From positions 40,562,345 to 40,626,344 of the forward strand of contig LS997562.1 in assembly GCA_000469685.2 (NCBI GenBank): 64,000 nucleotides of DNA, read 5' to 3'. The position numbers and the translations under genes are program-made. This document shows, piece after piece, positions 1 through 13,800 of this stretch. The DNA comes from Haemonchus contortus (taxonomy: Eukaryota; Nematoda; Chromadorea; Rhabditida; Trichostrongylidae). The notes under the pieces were generated by a model. It ran no database searches, was not told the origin of the DNA, and saw only the letters and a list, made by a program, of their open reading frames with translations. Numbering within the stretch: the stretch's first letter is position 1; each line of letters starts with the position of its first letter.

Positions 1-275
1 CGTCGGCTGTAGTCCATGAAGCCTACACCACGTGTGCTGCCGTCCAGAAAAACGACCGTAATCCACCGTAACGCGCGTGTTTTTTCGGGGAGATTTGTGT
101 GGGGTGTGTACGATCGAGATTGACAACGGTACGTATACGAAGAGCATTTCATGACTACTTTTTTCCGCACCACAGGTGTCCTCCATAGCCTCATCTGGAA
201 TAATTGACCGATTGTACTCAAGTTCGTTTTCATTTATTCAACGCCCTGTCTGGGTGGTTGTGGCATTTCCTCAAG

Positions 276-468
276 GTCAACGCGCCATCATCGCCATCAC
301 AACCCCTCGAAAATGGCTGCTCATTTTCACCCCACCCCATCGCTGAGCGCCTTTCGTCACCCATCGGACACGAACTACTTGGCCTCGGATCAATTTATGA
401 TGACGACCATTTCGATGATGCCGTCGGCGGCACTGAGCGACGCCTTTCCGTCTCCGCGTGCCGAATAG
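276..468 (+). CDS. Possible 3'-terminal coding exon of an upstream gene
   Basis: An open frame follows a possible acceptor (CTCAAG, ending at 275) and ends at TAG 466-468. It reads as a Ser/Pro/Met-rich tail containing HPSDTNYLASDQFMM and ending in PSPRAE. Codon choice is rich in G/C third positions, unlike the flanks. A competing frame is open over 204-485, so the frame is not certain. The body of the gene would lie to the left of the window. No family is recognised. A second open stretch runs from base 2 to a TAA at 69-71 and might be another exon end, but nothing supports it further. Confidence 0.3.
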
Positions 469-3400
469 ATCTGACTCGATCTTGATAACGAGTTTTTCAA
501 TTAGTTTTTTGTCGTTACGACTAGGGTAGGAACTGGGTAGATAAGCGGGTGTTTTGTATTAAAAAAGTTTCAATCTTAAATTAAATATTTAACTTATACG
601 TATGGCTATTTTTGCCCTTTTAATAATTATGTTCACTTTATCTTTGGCTCCAAATTCAGAAAGACTGGTCATGTCATATCAGAAACGTGGCGTAGATGTA
701 GTAATGAGTCATCTATCAACTGACATTCAGAAGAAGTTCCAGGAAAGAACTGAAATGTCGCTTGGCCCAAAATCCAAGTGATTTTGATGCTCTAGGCTTC
801 TTTGAGTCATCTAGCAACTCTGTGTTCAGTTGAACGGCAACCATTCATTTTCTAGAGCTCTTTTCAAATTCAGCAGTGCGCAAAAGCTTTTCATAAGACT
901 TCGGGATTTGAGCTCATCCATAGAAACTAATGCTTCCATTCATCTTAAAAATCTGATCTGACCGGGTTCGAAGTGTGGAAAGAAACCGATTCAAAGCCCC
1001 ACTTTCCTGGTGGGCGGGCGAACAACATTAGTTCTGCAAATAATCAATCGAAAAGAAGCGTTAGCTTACTAGGGGTTAATACACAGCGTTGTGGAAACTC
1101 GTATTCTTTCAACCTCACCCACCTCGACTTTGGTGGGCGGAGTTGGCAGAGTGCGAGTTTCGCTGGGCAACTGCAGGCCGTATTTTGCCGTGACAAAGCT
1201 ATATATAGATTCTTCAAGGAACACAGTACCTTTTCAGTTCGTATGAGTGCCTGGCGTATTATTTAGGTAGATGAAAGCTGCCTGCTGAACCATCTTTTCA
1301 CGTTGGTCTTTCTCGAACCTTTTGATAGCCTGAACTTGTTCACTATCTTTCGATAGTTTGTTTAATAGGTCATTAGTTTGAAAAAAGAAAAGCGTCTCCT
1401 TCGCTAAAATTCTTGTCATTAGAATTGTTAACATTTCTAGAATGTCTTTCTTTTCTATTCTGTTCTAGGATGGGCTTGGAGTTTATACTTCCCGACACAC
1501 AAGGTAGAAAGGTAGAGTCTTGGCGTTGATCATTCTCGTCTTTGAGATACGCCCCCACATTTGACTTGCATTCAGAATCGTGAAGGCAATTATTTAGAAC
1601 TTGCATTTTGCAAGTAGCCTTCAATACTTGTTCCTAAAAATAACGATGCTAGCCGTGCATTGGATTTCCTAGAAAATGAGTTCTATTTCTATGCCACCAA
1701 CCTTTTTTGCGTAGTGTGCCACGCAAATGTCTTTTGTTCAGTGACGTAGCTGAGGTGCTTTTGAATGATTATCAGAACGAACGCAAAAAAACAAAAACAA
1801 ACAGATATGAGGAAACATCACGTCAGAAATGTACTCAAAGTGATCAAAGAACGGGGCTATTTTGAATCGAAAAAAAAGTTCATATAACTTGTTTGCTTAA
1901 AGTAGATGGTGACTTTTTTTTGAAAGAAACTTAGAGTCACCATGGTAAAAAGAGGCCAAATTGCATAAATACAAATGGTATATTTCATCTTGAAATTAGG
2001 TAGGCAATCTCCTAGGTTTAATGTGTCTCAAATACAGTGTCTCGAAAAAATGGCTATAACTACTGCTGGAGGACCTCCGATTCTCCGATAAAAGCCTACC
2101 TTGTCTCAGTAAGTTCGTTTTCCCTCTGATGCTCTTTGTTTGATGTTTCCCCTTCCAATCCTTCCCCCCCCCCCCCCTTTTTCAATATGTTTACTCAGAT
2201 GCTAGTATTATTTGTGATGGCATGGGTCAAATACATTGCTCACAAAAAGGGTGGAACACTAGAAGTGGGCTAGGCGTGGAGGCGAATTCATGGCTCATCC
2301 CTTACGGCACGATCAATGCCAACAACTTTCTCTTTCTCTTTTATCTTTTTTTTTTGTGGAACAAAGGATTGTTCAAGGAAGCTCTTCAAACAAATTGTTG
2401 CAGAAGACCTGTCCTCTTGACTCAGTGATGTTGCAAAAGTTCATTTTTCAATGGTTCATTGTTAGAAGAAAAACATTTGAAGAAGGAATGCTGGAAAAAT
2501 GACTTTTATTTTGTCAATTTTTTTTTGATTTGATGTAAACTTAGCGATTTATTCGATTATTAATACTGCATTTACAACACACAAAACAATTGGCTACTAT
2601 AATTTATTTCACAATGTTTGAACAGCTGTTCATCGCATTGAACGGCGTTTTTCATTTCCTCGTTGGTTGTTTCCTAGTCCGACCAACCGATAAAGTCATT
2701 TGTCCCCCTTGAGTTTTTTCCTTTCCCTACTGTGTAACTCGTTTTTTCAATTTTTCCATTTGTTTCAAATAACCCCTTCTAATTTTTGTCATCTGTCACA
2801 GAAGAGAAATAGTTTGCAAACCGAGGTTTCAATGTAATATTTGGCCCAGCGTCATTAAATATGGACATGCTCTGATGAAGACTCCGACAATGGCTTTCAA
2901 TGGCTCCGACATCCTCGACCTTCCCTGGCATTAAAAAATGATTTTGATTTCTCCATTCAATTTTTTAAAAGAGAATCTCCCTACGTGAAGATTAAATTCC
3001 TTTAGGAGAGCCTACTCCATTATGACATAACAGTGGCCAAAATTCTATGCTCCATATATATATTTTATAACACTAATCATATTTATGGATTGATTCCCCT
3101 TAATACCTATTATGTTACTTCTTTTCCACATGCTTTTCATAGATTTTTGTTTTTTTTCTTCGAAAATGCATTTTAATTATGCTCAAATCGATCTTTTTTC
3201 TTACAAAGTTTCAAATTTTTTCAGTCTTTCTCTAGAAATTTCTTTAATTTTTTCTCAAACTTATGTACACTACGCTTGAACGTTTTGGAATAGTCGGATA
3301 TTCTTGAAATTGCTTAGCACGGCCTATACAGCTCGCCTCCCATTGAATACCACTGCATTCAATCATTGAAATTAAAAGTGTTAGAGGTCGGTCTTCTTCC

Positions 3401-4069
3401 AGGTGCTTGAAATTCGTCCAGAATCGCAATGGTACTCCAGTCTATGCAGTTAGTGTCGGGCGTTAGCCGGTGCATAAGTCTCCGTTTTTCACTGTTTTCA
3501 CAATGATTCGATAGTTTCTGGTATTAAATGAAAAAGCTATGGAAAGCATGAACTCGGAGGGAACCCGGGTTTGATCTTCAGATCACGCTTGCCATAGCTG
3601 CGACTTTGTTACATACCCGCGATTTTTTTTTTGATTATTAGTAAAAATAGCTGTAGCGAGTAGCGAAATCTAATGAAAGCGGTTCCTCTGAAATTAATTG
3701 ATCAATGTCAAATTGAATAAGGGAAGAACATCAGATTCCCACATATGTCCTGCTTTTCTTCCACGACTGTGTGGAACAGTTTCCTGAAATTCTCTGTCTG
3801 TTGTTGAGGGGTTGTTCTGAACTTGTTCTTCTCCAGTGTTCACTCCTAAAAGGTTTTCTTATTCAATGTCAACTGTTTAGACTTTTCTGAGTGCTCGACT
3901 TGTCGGTCACAACATGTGCACTCAAGTGTTGCCCACCCTGTTGGTGTTCCTGATTCGAGTTCTCCCATTGAGAGACTCTGAGCGTTTACTCACCACCCAT
4001 ACGAATTTTTTGGGTTCTCTTGGGATAAAAGTTAAAAGTTTGACGTGAACCAAACTCTTTTCTGGAATG
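469..4069. other. Intergenic, no gene recognised
   Basis: This stretch is AT-rich with many stops in all frames. It contains a run of 14 C at 2164-2177, and T-rich tracts. Short open frames here lack plausible splice contexts or family resemblance. Confidence 0.5.
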
Positions 4070-4312
4070 CGCCCCTCACTGATTCCGATCAGAATCGTAA
4101 CGACGTTTGAATGCGTATGGGGTCTACACAGTGACTTGCGGTGGCCAGCCGATGTACTAGTCAGGGTCTTTATCCTCAAGACGAGTTTGGTACCGATTAG
4201 CCAACTTCTCAGAGATGGAAAGCTTGGTTAGATCGGAGCTCAAGCCGAGACTCGAACCCGTGGCCATGCGAGTGTGTAGTGCGCAACTTTCCGCTAATAT
4301 GATAGACACGAT
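4070..4312 (-). repeat. tRNA-derived SINE copy (minus strand)
   Basis: Read on the minus strand, a tRNA-like head (about 4312 to 4240) carries a B-box-like GGGTTCGAGTC. A body follows with GGTACCAAACTCGTCTTGA and ACATCGGCTGGCC, then a decayed 3' part. The same body appears near 5460 (+) and 12851 (+), so this is a dispersed family. The tRNA-like head does not fold into an intact cloverleaf by eye, so it is not called a tRNA gene. Confidence 0.6.
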
Positions 4313-4506
4313 TTTTTTTTCATCGATGTACAATAATTAGTGTAAATCTTGCTGACATCATGGCGGGCATACATGACGTAGAAGCTCTTAAAAGTTTCCC
4401 TTCAGTGAAGTGGCGGGGTTCGGTTTTTATCGAAGACTATGGCGAGAATTCAATGTTATGAGAGCTCATCCGTTCTCTTTAGAGCTTTTCTTGCTGCTTA
4501 GGTAAA

Positions 4507-4629
4507 GTGCGATGGCTGTTTGCTGATGGCTTACGAGGAAAAAGGGGACAGACAACCTGGGAACACATTCACGTTCCCAGGTTGCATGTCTGTCTTTTTT
4601 CTCGTAGCCCTTCAGCAAACACATTGCAT
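4507..4629. repeat. Hairpin / small fold-back element
   Basis: Two imperfect arms of about 57 bp (4507-4563 and 4573-4629) are separated by a loop of about 9 bases. The centre reads ACCTGGGAAC ... GTTCCCAGGT. The arms continue outward through ACGAGGAAAAA / TTTTTTCTCGT and TTTGCTGA / TCAGCAAA. This is typical of a MITE remnant. Confidence 0.65.
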
Positions 4630-5375
4630 TTTCTTCCCCACGTAGCGCCGACTTTCAAGTAGTACTCTTAAGCTTTTGTAAGGGGCGAGTTTGAAGCTTT
4701 CGAAGTAGAACAGTCAAAGCCTTTGCTCCTCTGTTCGACCCGGGCTGCCTACTGAGGAACTAAATGGAGTATTTGAAAAGCCTCAATTTCAAAAATTGAT
4801 TATGTGAAAAGAGTTATTACGGCGAAATAAATTAATGTGCTGGAATCGCACTTCAAAAAAAGTGCATATAACGTTATGGAAGGAAAAGTGATATATACAA
4901 TTACAGCGGCATCCTTGAGGAAAAGGCCACCTAGTTAACTCTCTGTATGTCCTTCTTCGTCAAACTGCTTCAGAAAAAAAACGTTTCCTTCTTTAGAATA
5001 TAAGATTAAGCCGATTATATGTTTCTTCTGAATCTTATTTCCAAAACGCGTTTCTATCCTCTCCCACCTTGTACATATCGGAAGGAGGGTAAAGGAAGGT
5101 AGGGAGGAAAGGGTGGCTTCGGTATTTAATAAATTGTTCTTGTGGCAAATTTGTCACAACTTGTTTAAACGGGTCGAAAATAAATTAAAAAATCAAACTA
5201 CAATCTGGAGCAAAAGATCATGAGAGATCTATGCCTAGTTCACATGCGTTACGCTGAACATTTCTCACTACATGGCCCTTGAGCTCGTTCATTACTCTGC
5301 ATCTACGCGATTCCATTCTTACTCATTTCTGATACGGTATTCTATATTGTATAACGGTATTACGACGAACATTCT

Positions 5376-5560
5376 GTTATGCAACTGACGCGCTATCACG
5401 CAGGCATGGTCACGAGTTCGAATCCCGGATCAATGTCCGCCTTCTATCCTGCGAAGGTTGGATAATAGTACCAAACTCATCTGGTGAAATCAAAGCACTG
5501 ACTTGCACATCGTCTGGCTTCCGAAGTTATTGTATAGACCACAGATATGTATAGACCATA
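5376..5560 (+). repeat. tRNA-derived SINE copy (plus strand)
   Basis: The head includes GCGCTATCACGCAGGCATGG and a good B box, GAGTTCGAATCCC (5415-5427). The body, with AGTACCAAACTCATCTGG then ACTGACTTGCACATCGTCTG, matches the minus-strand copy at 4070-4312. It is diverged and probably inactive. Confidence 0.6.
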
Positions 5561-5616
5561 CAACACTACGATTCTGAAGTCTTCAGACGGAATTGATCAA
5601 CGTCCAGAGATGTTGT

Positions 5617-5678
5617 GATTCTCTTTCTTTAGTTTGATGTAACGTTTTAACGTTACGTTGGACCAAAGAAAGAGAATC
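5617..5678. repeat. Hairpin
   Basis: Arms of about 29 bp, beginning GATTCTCTTTCTTT and ending AAAGAAAGAGAATC, surround the centre AACGTTTTAACGTT. Around it (about 5670-6010) a roughly 230-bp unit appears twice in diverged form: AGAATCATaAAAATGGG followed by a GTGGcA-GGGTG block, repeated near 5903. Confidence 0.5.
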
Positions 5679-6009
5679 ATAAAAATGGGTTTTAAGGTGG
5701 CAAGGGTGACATTGAACTTGGCGTTTATGACCCTTAGGACCATGTTACTCAGCTTTTATGTGATTTCATTCTTTCTCAGCTTTATTGCGGTATCTTACTT
5801 CATTGTATCGCGATAGGTATTTTCTTGCGGTTAAACTTGATCACATTGTTTGAAAAACGGAACTAGAAATGAATTAGGAGTGTCATTTCGTACTCAAAAA
5901 CGAGAATCATGGGGTATGCCTCATGGTGGTAGGGGTGGTATAGAACTCAGCAGTTTATGAGCCTTATAACGCCATTTATTACTCAGGTTTGATACGATTG
6001 CCTTTCTCT

Positions 6010-7782
6010 CGAGGATGTTGAATACGACCCCACATTGACCTTGGAGGCGACACTTTCCTTGCCACAATTTACACAATTCTCATCGAAAAACGCTTCCTAG
6101 TAGTGATCGGGGCGGTCTCGCTTCTCCTGAGATCTTAGTGGTCGGCTGTGGACATTTGTTACTGCACACATTTCGTTTTATGTCGTCCTTTGTCATATCC
6201 TTTCATTAGTGCACATCCCCGAATCATTACGAAGGTCATGTGCTTCTCTTTTTCTCCTTTTATTGCTTTCTTTACAATACCGCCAATTTTCTACTTATCC
6301 CATGTCTTTTCCGAAGCTTCACATTCTTCATTAGTAGCTGCTCGTCCCCCGACAGAGTAGCCTTCCAGTTCTTGATACTGCGAGTTTTTGTCATTTCCCG
6401 GTACAAGTCGAGTGCATGGCGCAATCCCCTGCCAATTCTACCTTTCAAACCAGAAGCAGAAAAAACTACCCATCCTTTTCTTCTTCGTTCAAACCAGTCT
6501 TCCGTTGTTTCACTGCGGTAGTGTACCTTTCGATAAGATCTCCACGCCCATCCGTTTTTCCTCTCCCTTTTCATCTACGCCTTTGCCAATTCATTGGCCC
6601 TGTTCTGTCGCCGAAATGAAATTTTCCATGCTCCATCGCTTTTCACGGTTATAAATCAACTTTCTAGTTTTTCCTTCAATTGATTTATCGTTCATTTCCT
6701 TGACCGGTTTGTCTTCCTTCCGTTGTACTCCATTTCCCCCATGTTTATCACTTTTTTTCTCATTTTCCCTCGTCCCCCGGTGTTAAACCCACCTCCAAAT
6801 TCAGAATCTGTGAAGATTTGCCCATCAAGTTCCATCACCATCTTCGTCATGGTTTCTTCATGGATTACTCATAGGGAAGTGAAGTTCCCTTGGACGGGTC
6901 GAAAATGTGGGAGGGAAAGTCTTTACTCCCAGTTCTACTGGTATTTCCAGTTTCGTACCGTTGTACAGCCTCAGAATCGCTACTCCTGGGACCACATTTT
7001 GATAACTCATCTTCTGAAATGTCCGAAAACTCGTTTTCGAATTTCCAGATCAAGATTATCATCCATTCTTCCCTTCAGGTAGATAATGTAGTAGTTGAGG
7101 GGGCGGAGATGATTTCCTTTGCCAGTTATTATTTGGATTGCGCCACGTATTCGCCTTGTTATGATTTTATTAAATGCATGCGCATTAATGCTGAGAGTGA
7201 TTTATGGGCCAAAATTCGGGTTCCTGCTAGTTTTCGAAGTCGAATTTTTGCCCACGAATCGCCAACCTTAAGAAAATTCGAGTATTCAATCCAAGGCCTC
7301 TAATAAGCCGCAAAGGTGATGCAGCAATTCGAGAAAGTCTTTATTTCTCACCCTGCTTTATTTTTGCCTATGCTCGTGTTTTACCTTAACTTACCTAAAC
7401 GCAGTACCCCTTACTGAACTTGGGCTTTCCCGACTTTCTTATGATTTCTGGTATTTCCTCTTTTCATTTCACTTTTACCACCTCTTCTATCGACTTTTGG
7501 TAATGGACAGTGCCAATTTCTCCTCCACGTTCATCTGATTTCCTGTTTCATCTGATCAATCAATCAATCAATATAATCAATATTATTTCGAAAGGCAGTG
7601 ACTTCAAGATATTGTTTTAAGTGGATACCAACTGTTCCTGCCCGAACTATTTTTACCATTACTTTATCGCGATTTCGTATAACAGCTTTATAATTTATAG
7701 CACTTTGAGATTTCCTCGGCTTGGAAGTAATTCTGGTATCGATTTTTTCGTCATCTACACTATTGATTATTTTGCCAATCGA
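6010..7782. other. Pyrimidine-rich 5' flank of the kinase gene; no gene recognised
   Basis: Dense CT tracts (about 6150-6780) lie upstream of the first kinase exon. Open frames of 65-137 codons exist on both strands, but they look like by-products of the low-complexity composition. Promoter and enhancer sequence for the kinase gene probably lies here, though no specific motif is recognised. Confidence 0.4.
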
Positions 7783-7788
7783 TTTCAG
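7783..7788 (+). promoter_or_regulatory. Likely spliced-leader trans-splice acceptor of the kinase mRNA
   Basis: TTTCAG sits 15 bases before the ATG at 7804, preceded by T-rich sequence. A strong acceptor with no evident upstream coding exon and a very short 5' UTR is the usual arrangement for nematode spliced-leader trans-splicing. This supports the choice of start. Confidence 0.6.
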
Positions 7789-7803
7789 TGTCTCTCGTCG
7801 GCG

Positions 7804-10800
7804 ATGGGCAATCGCCAATCGGGCGTATCGCCAACGGTTGTCACACGACCAAAACGAGGGTTCTTCCAGAAATTGTTCGCCAAAACTCGACTCGACGCTA
7901 CTGCTCTCGCCCAAACATGTCCTCCACCGGTGAGTCATTCGGTAATCGTTGTGTTGTTCTCTTCTTTGTCGCCATTTCCACCCATGTGGTAGGTAGGTTC
8001 AGCATTCTCCCGATCGACGTTAGAATTTCAAGGGTATGGGTGTGGTCGCTGTTCGAATAGGGGTGCGGCTCTTTCTCTCCATCAGCAATTCTTATTTGTT
8101 GTGTAATTGTTTACGACTACCTTACAGTACTTATATAGATATCACGTCGTTACTGTTCCTCTCACGTGTCGCTATCATTTTGGAAATTGTCCTAAAATCC
8201 TCATAGCTTCCTCGAACAGGGTATAATTACCTATCTTTTATCATTTGAAAAGCGTGAGTGATCTCACGGTACTACTTACCTATTCACTTACTGCGATACT
8301 CGATCGCAATCATTTTAATTGGGTTCATCTTTAAACCTTTAGATTGCACTACACCCGAGATGAGCCCCGCCCACTTTTACGCACGCACCGCCCACTAACC
8401 CATACCGTCTTCTGATGAGCGGCCAGTGTCGTTCAAGAACCCTTGAGTTGGCCATTTCAATGCTATGACTGAAAGAATATTCCAGGGATGTCTTCGAGCT
8501 CAGCTAGGGTCGTGGTACCCGCTTCACCGCCATTCTCGTAAAACCTACGTTTCCATTAGTTCATTGAAATTTCTCAGCTAAACCTCATCTTGTTACCTAC
8601 ATACATGTTCCTGCGAGGAACGGCCAATGATGACTCGAGTGATTGTAGGAGAACCAGCTTATGACATTCCTCGTACCCCTTTGGACAACTGCCAGGACGG
8701 GTTTTTCCCTCACCGCTGAATGTCGAGCTATAAAAGTGGTCGCGCTCGTCTCCAGAAACTGCCTCTTTGCGGGTGTTCAGCTTCTCTTCCTTTTGTCCTC
8801 TTACCGATGTTTCCGAATACTTTAGAGGTGTGGATTAAAGTCAAAAAAGTAGTGCGGCAGCTCAAAGCTGAAGATTGGACTATCCTGAACAACTGTTTTT
8901 TGAAAGTCTTCTTGTAGCTGGAAATTAAAGAGTTCGCAGTAATGTGTGTATCATTCATGCGAATCGAGCCTCCATATTTAGAGCAACAGAGTGTATCTTA
9001 TTTATTTATTTGTAATTGTTTGATAAATTTGTCCTAACCATGAGCATTTTATACAAATGGACCTGTTTAGATTTTTCATCTTTTCTGTCAAAAAATCAGC
9101 TCAAAAGATAGCTATGGGTGCTTTTCGGAGCTTTGGAGCCTGCTAGTTAGTCCACCTGTTCTTCAGCTGAGCAAAAATCTTCTATTCAATCAGGCTGGAA
9201 GCTTCATTGTGTGAAAATTTCATTTCTGCACCAATCTGATCGTCATGAGTAAATCTGCATAAGCCTCGATTGGGGTAACTTCCGATTATAGTGTGATATG
9301 GACATGTGGGCAGATTGAAATTAGCTTGACAAAATTATCAGAGGACATCTGCCCGTTACCGTATTTAAATACTGTCCTTTCTACATTGCTCCAAATAAGC
9401 ATAAGGATAAAATTTTGCGTGAATCAATTTCTGAAGAGCGCCACGCATTCAACTTTCCTTCACGACCGTAGAGACAATTTGGATGCGCATGTGGCCCATA
9501 CAATGATTTAGCTAGCCAATGTAGAAGTTAGTGCTTCTACCTTATCAGACAAGTTTGGTGCTAATTAGTCCACCCGAGGGGGTAACAGGCTCGGTAGACC
9601 TGGACGTGTTTCGATCCTGGGCTCGATCACCGAGCCATGTGTGTATGATCGTGCACCACTGCCCCTACACTACCTCTGCCCCTTTTGTCACAATAGTTTC
9701 CATAATGAAGATGGTTTGGGTTTTCAAAGCAGTGAATGGTTAGGATATGCTTCATGGGGAGGGGAACATAGGTAAGCATCCTTCTTTGGATTCTATTAGC
9801 TCAAAATTACCTAACTCAATTGGAAGCTCAATATTTCACGGTTTTTTATTAACGTTTTGTCAAGCCCTTCCTTATGTCACGCTTCTGCACATTCGGACTA
9901 GTGAAATTATAAGAATAGGGCGATCTGGTCGAAGGGTTGAATTTCCTACTCGCTGCTTTCAGCAATGAACTTTTTATTTACCCTCTTGAGGTATTAAATT
10001 TTTGGCTATATCTACAGTAGTGTCCATTGCAAAGATCTCCCTCGGCCACAGTGACCCATTGCGGTTTTTTCTATTTTAAGATGATTTCTGCTTGGCTAAA
10101 AACATTCGGTGGAACCTGTTATCGAACGGCTACATCCCTCGCCATTAATCTTTTGATTCAAGAGGAATCGGAAACGAGTTTTTTTCGGAAGCGTCAGATT
10201 CAGTTTTTTGTATTTGTTGATTAGTAATCGATTGGCTTCGGACAAAAGCCGTCCTTGCATTCCTCCCCACATCTCGTACAACCATAGTCGGTTCCCTGCT
10301 CTCTCTCCTCTATTTCATTTCTACTATTTTCATATCCACTATTTTCCAACCAAGTAGTAGCAAAAAGGCCATTTGTGTTTCGATATGAGCACAACAGTGG
10401 ATTCTGATTATTTCTGAAATTTATTCTTTTTGCCGTTATAATATTATTATGAAAACGGAGGTGGTGGAATAGCAAAGGGCGCACTATCACAAACGGGTAG
10501 TCCTAGGATTCAATTCCGCATCAATACTCTCTCCGGTCAACCAAGCCTTCCATCTCTGCGGGTTTGGTTATTTGGGACGTCTTTTGCCTGAGGAGGTCTC
10601 TGCAAGGGACACTACCAAAGATATAGAAGAAATTAATACCCCAGAGGAGTAAATAAAAACCGGTAAATACACCGGATGGGCACCGCAAGCGGTTGTACAG
10701 GCCCCACACACTTTCGGCCCGCCGCTGCGATTCCGACTGAAAGTGGGAGCATCGGGAGCAACCCAGAACGGGGCTGATTGATTACAAAGGCGCTTTCCTC

Positions 10801-13800
10801 ATCCTTTTATCCATCACTCAAATAGTGGTGGAGATCAATGCCGAGCACTCTCAGCAGGTTGTTCTTATTACAGAAGTACTTACCGCAAATAGGCGGATCC
10901 TCAACTTTTCCTATCACTTGCGTCAACGGGGTCCTCTAGGTGGGTGGTGATGGCGAAAGTTGCGTGAATAGTTTCGAGAGACATTGAATTGCTATGTGGT
11001 CATTAAATTCGAATTGAAATTTGTTGCTGTCACACTGAACCTTCTCGTATATCGACCACAAGGTGTAAATGAGGTGTAATAGTCGGTCACTAATGGTCGA
11101 ATAATCGACGGCAACATGATGTGTGATGTGATGCTCTTCCGATAGGATATAAATTTGAAGCTATGAAGGTATCTGAGGGGTCTTCAGAGTCTGTGGTATC
11201 CGAGTTTCTCGGACTTGCTAATGTAGAAACCGACCAGGGCCACTAGGGCGTCAGACCAAATGGAGATGAAAGTTAGTGAGTTGGGGAAGGTTGTTGTCTG
11301 TTTTCACCACTGGCTAAGCCTCGCTCACTTTGAACGCTGTAGATGTTTGGTGTTCTACTTCCATGAAGCAGTTCTCTGTCCCGTACTGTTTACCTTCCCC
11401 AGCTAGTCAAATTTCCATCGTGTTGGATCCTTTGCTCGGAATCAGTGACTGCTTTTGTCGTCGTTATAGCCATTTATGTCTTTTGGAAACAAGAAATAGG
11501 CATAGGCTATCCCTATACATCAATTAATTGCTTAATATTGATATTTTCACATTAATTTGTTTATTTTTTGCGTTTACTTGTTTACAGTGGTAAAATATCT
11601 GTTCGGGAACCTTCCCATCTTTGAATGGGTGTCAGATGCATGGCGCATTCTGTGAGATTTGAAAGACCTTTTCCGGTCCCATAACAGCTGTGCAGCGAGA
11701 CAGATTCGAACGGAGCAAGAATAGGTTAGAATTCAGAAGCATATCTTCTCGTTGTCATAAGTAAGCAATAGGTTGTGTAAGCCACGAACCTTCACTTTTT
11801 TTTGGATTTTGGCAAGTGATTGCAAGGGAATGCCAAATTTTTGATATCGATTGGATAGCGTAGGTGGAAGATATGAACTTCTGATTAGTCCTATCCGTTA
11901 AGTGTATTCTCTTCATTTATCATGTCTATCATCACACTTTCGCCGATTTTAATGATATCGGGTGGATGTGTGCAATTTGTCGTGAGGTGACGTTTCCGTT
12001 TCCGACATGTCTGTGTCTCATCATTTGATGCGGTATCTAGGCGTTTGATGTTTGCAGCAATTCTCAAGTACCACTTCAAACAGCGCTGATGCAGAAGATT
12101 ATCCAAACGGGCAGCGCTTATCCTCTCAGGTCTTTGGGGATAATCTAGTAGTTACTTGACAATTACTTATTTTGATTATAGAAAAAGCCCTTTTACAAAG
12201 AAAACTACTTTCGGAAAACCCCCAATCAGTTGAAAGTCGTACAGTCGATGAAAAGCTCCCCAGAATTGCAAAAAGGCTTACTCAGACCGTTGTTGCTTAT
12301 GGAGTCGTAAAATATGCTCTCGATAAAAGCCTACGTCCATTTCACGGACTTCTTCAGTCGAATGACTACAGAACTTCTTATCCGTGGCATATGACGGCTG
12401 GTCACCCCACTTAAACCGAGATTTATAAACAGGTGTTTGAAGCCATCTGCTATTAAGCTAGAACGATTCGTACCAGTCTTTTTCTACTTGGAATTAGATG
12501 GAGGAAGGTTCTCCTTAGTGTTTCAGGGAAGGAACATTCCACAAACTGGCGTAGATTAGATAGATGAATATAGAGTGATGTTGCTCGCAGTTTTGCCTTG
12601 TTTTGGGTGCGCCACGCACTCGAACTTCGTTCGAAATTCAGACGCAGTTGAATGCGTCTTTGGCGCATACAAGAGCTTTAGCTAACCGAACGGAATGGCA
12701 AACTTCAACGCAAATGTGCCCTTAGGGACAATACAGTCATCTTCTGATGGCTCTCCGACCACCAGGGCTACTAAGGTCTTAACAGTCGGAACCTGGGTCT
12801 AATGAAACCCTGCTCAACGAAGCGTTCCTTCTCATTGGCGCCGGTTGATTGGTACCAGACTCGTCTGTGAGAGAAAAACGTCGAATTGAACATTGACTGG
12901 CTTTCGCAAACCATTGTTGGGGCAGAACATGCATTAAATCCGCTTCTATGATCGTGAATGGAAAAAGAATTCGGGACGTTCGTCGAAAAACAAGTGGTCA
13001 ATGCCAAGGAAGTCTTTCTTCCCTCTTTTTTCAACTTAATCGTTAAAGAGGTCTGGGAATATTGGATGGTTATGGAAATCGGTTATAACAATGGAAATAG
13101 TGTGATGGTTGGTTTCTTGCGTCCTGACAAGGTTAGAGATGGATTTTTCGGTCAAGGGGAATTCTTAATTGTAGTGGCTTTTTAGCAGATTTCCTAAAAA
13201 GCCCATCGAGTATGTTGCTCATCAGAGAGGGAACCTCTGATGGTGTTTAACAGTGAATCCTTAGTGCGACGCCCTTGTAACACACAATTTGACTATTGGT
13301 TCGAGCTTCATTCAGATCTAAGGTCCCTCACCCCTTCCATACCTCAATTCCCCACAATTGGTAGGTACCCAAGGGATAGTGGAACTCAGAGAGCGTCTTC
13401 TGATCGGTTTGGGAACTTACATTTTAATGAAATGCCGATTAAGCAGGTCCTGCGGTTCACCCCCTTATTGGGACGACTGAACAACTCCCTTTGGTTCTTT
13501 ATCAGATGCGTTCAAGCTCAAAGTAAATAACTGAAGTAATAAATGCCACTACTACTCAAAAACAGATGCATGGCGCACTCTTCCGGAACTCCATTATTAT
13601 GTTGCACCAGTTTTGGGAGTTTATAATTTACCAGGCAGTAACCATCAAAGTAGCTCGTCGAGGTGGGTGCCTATTGAAAACCCCAACAGCTTTTCCGAAG
13701 TTAGGGGGAGAACATGTGCATGTTTTAGGGGAGGCTATAGATGAGCCTGGACATAATTGTTCTTGCAAAGCAATAAAGGCGTAGTTAGCCAACTTCTCAA

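Noticed and set aside
5400..5430. tRNA gene suggested by GAGTTCGAATCCC
   Set aside because: The acceptor stem and anticodon arm cannot be paired; the sequence continues into a SINE body.
6890..7303. 137-codon open frame (+)
   Set aside because: It starts at a TTG, lies in pyrimidine-rich sequence, resembles no family and has no splice context.
12172..12414. Open stretch reading AYGVVKYA, which resembles the arginyl-tRNA synthetase block AYG.(I/V)KYADL
   Set aside because: The resemblance is limited to about 10 residues; what follows does not match the synthetase, and no neighbouring exons were found.
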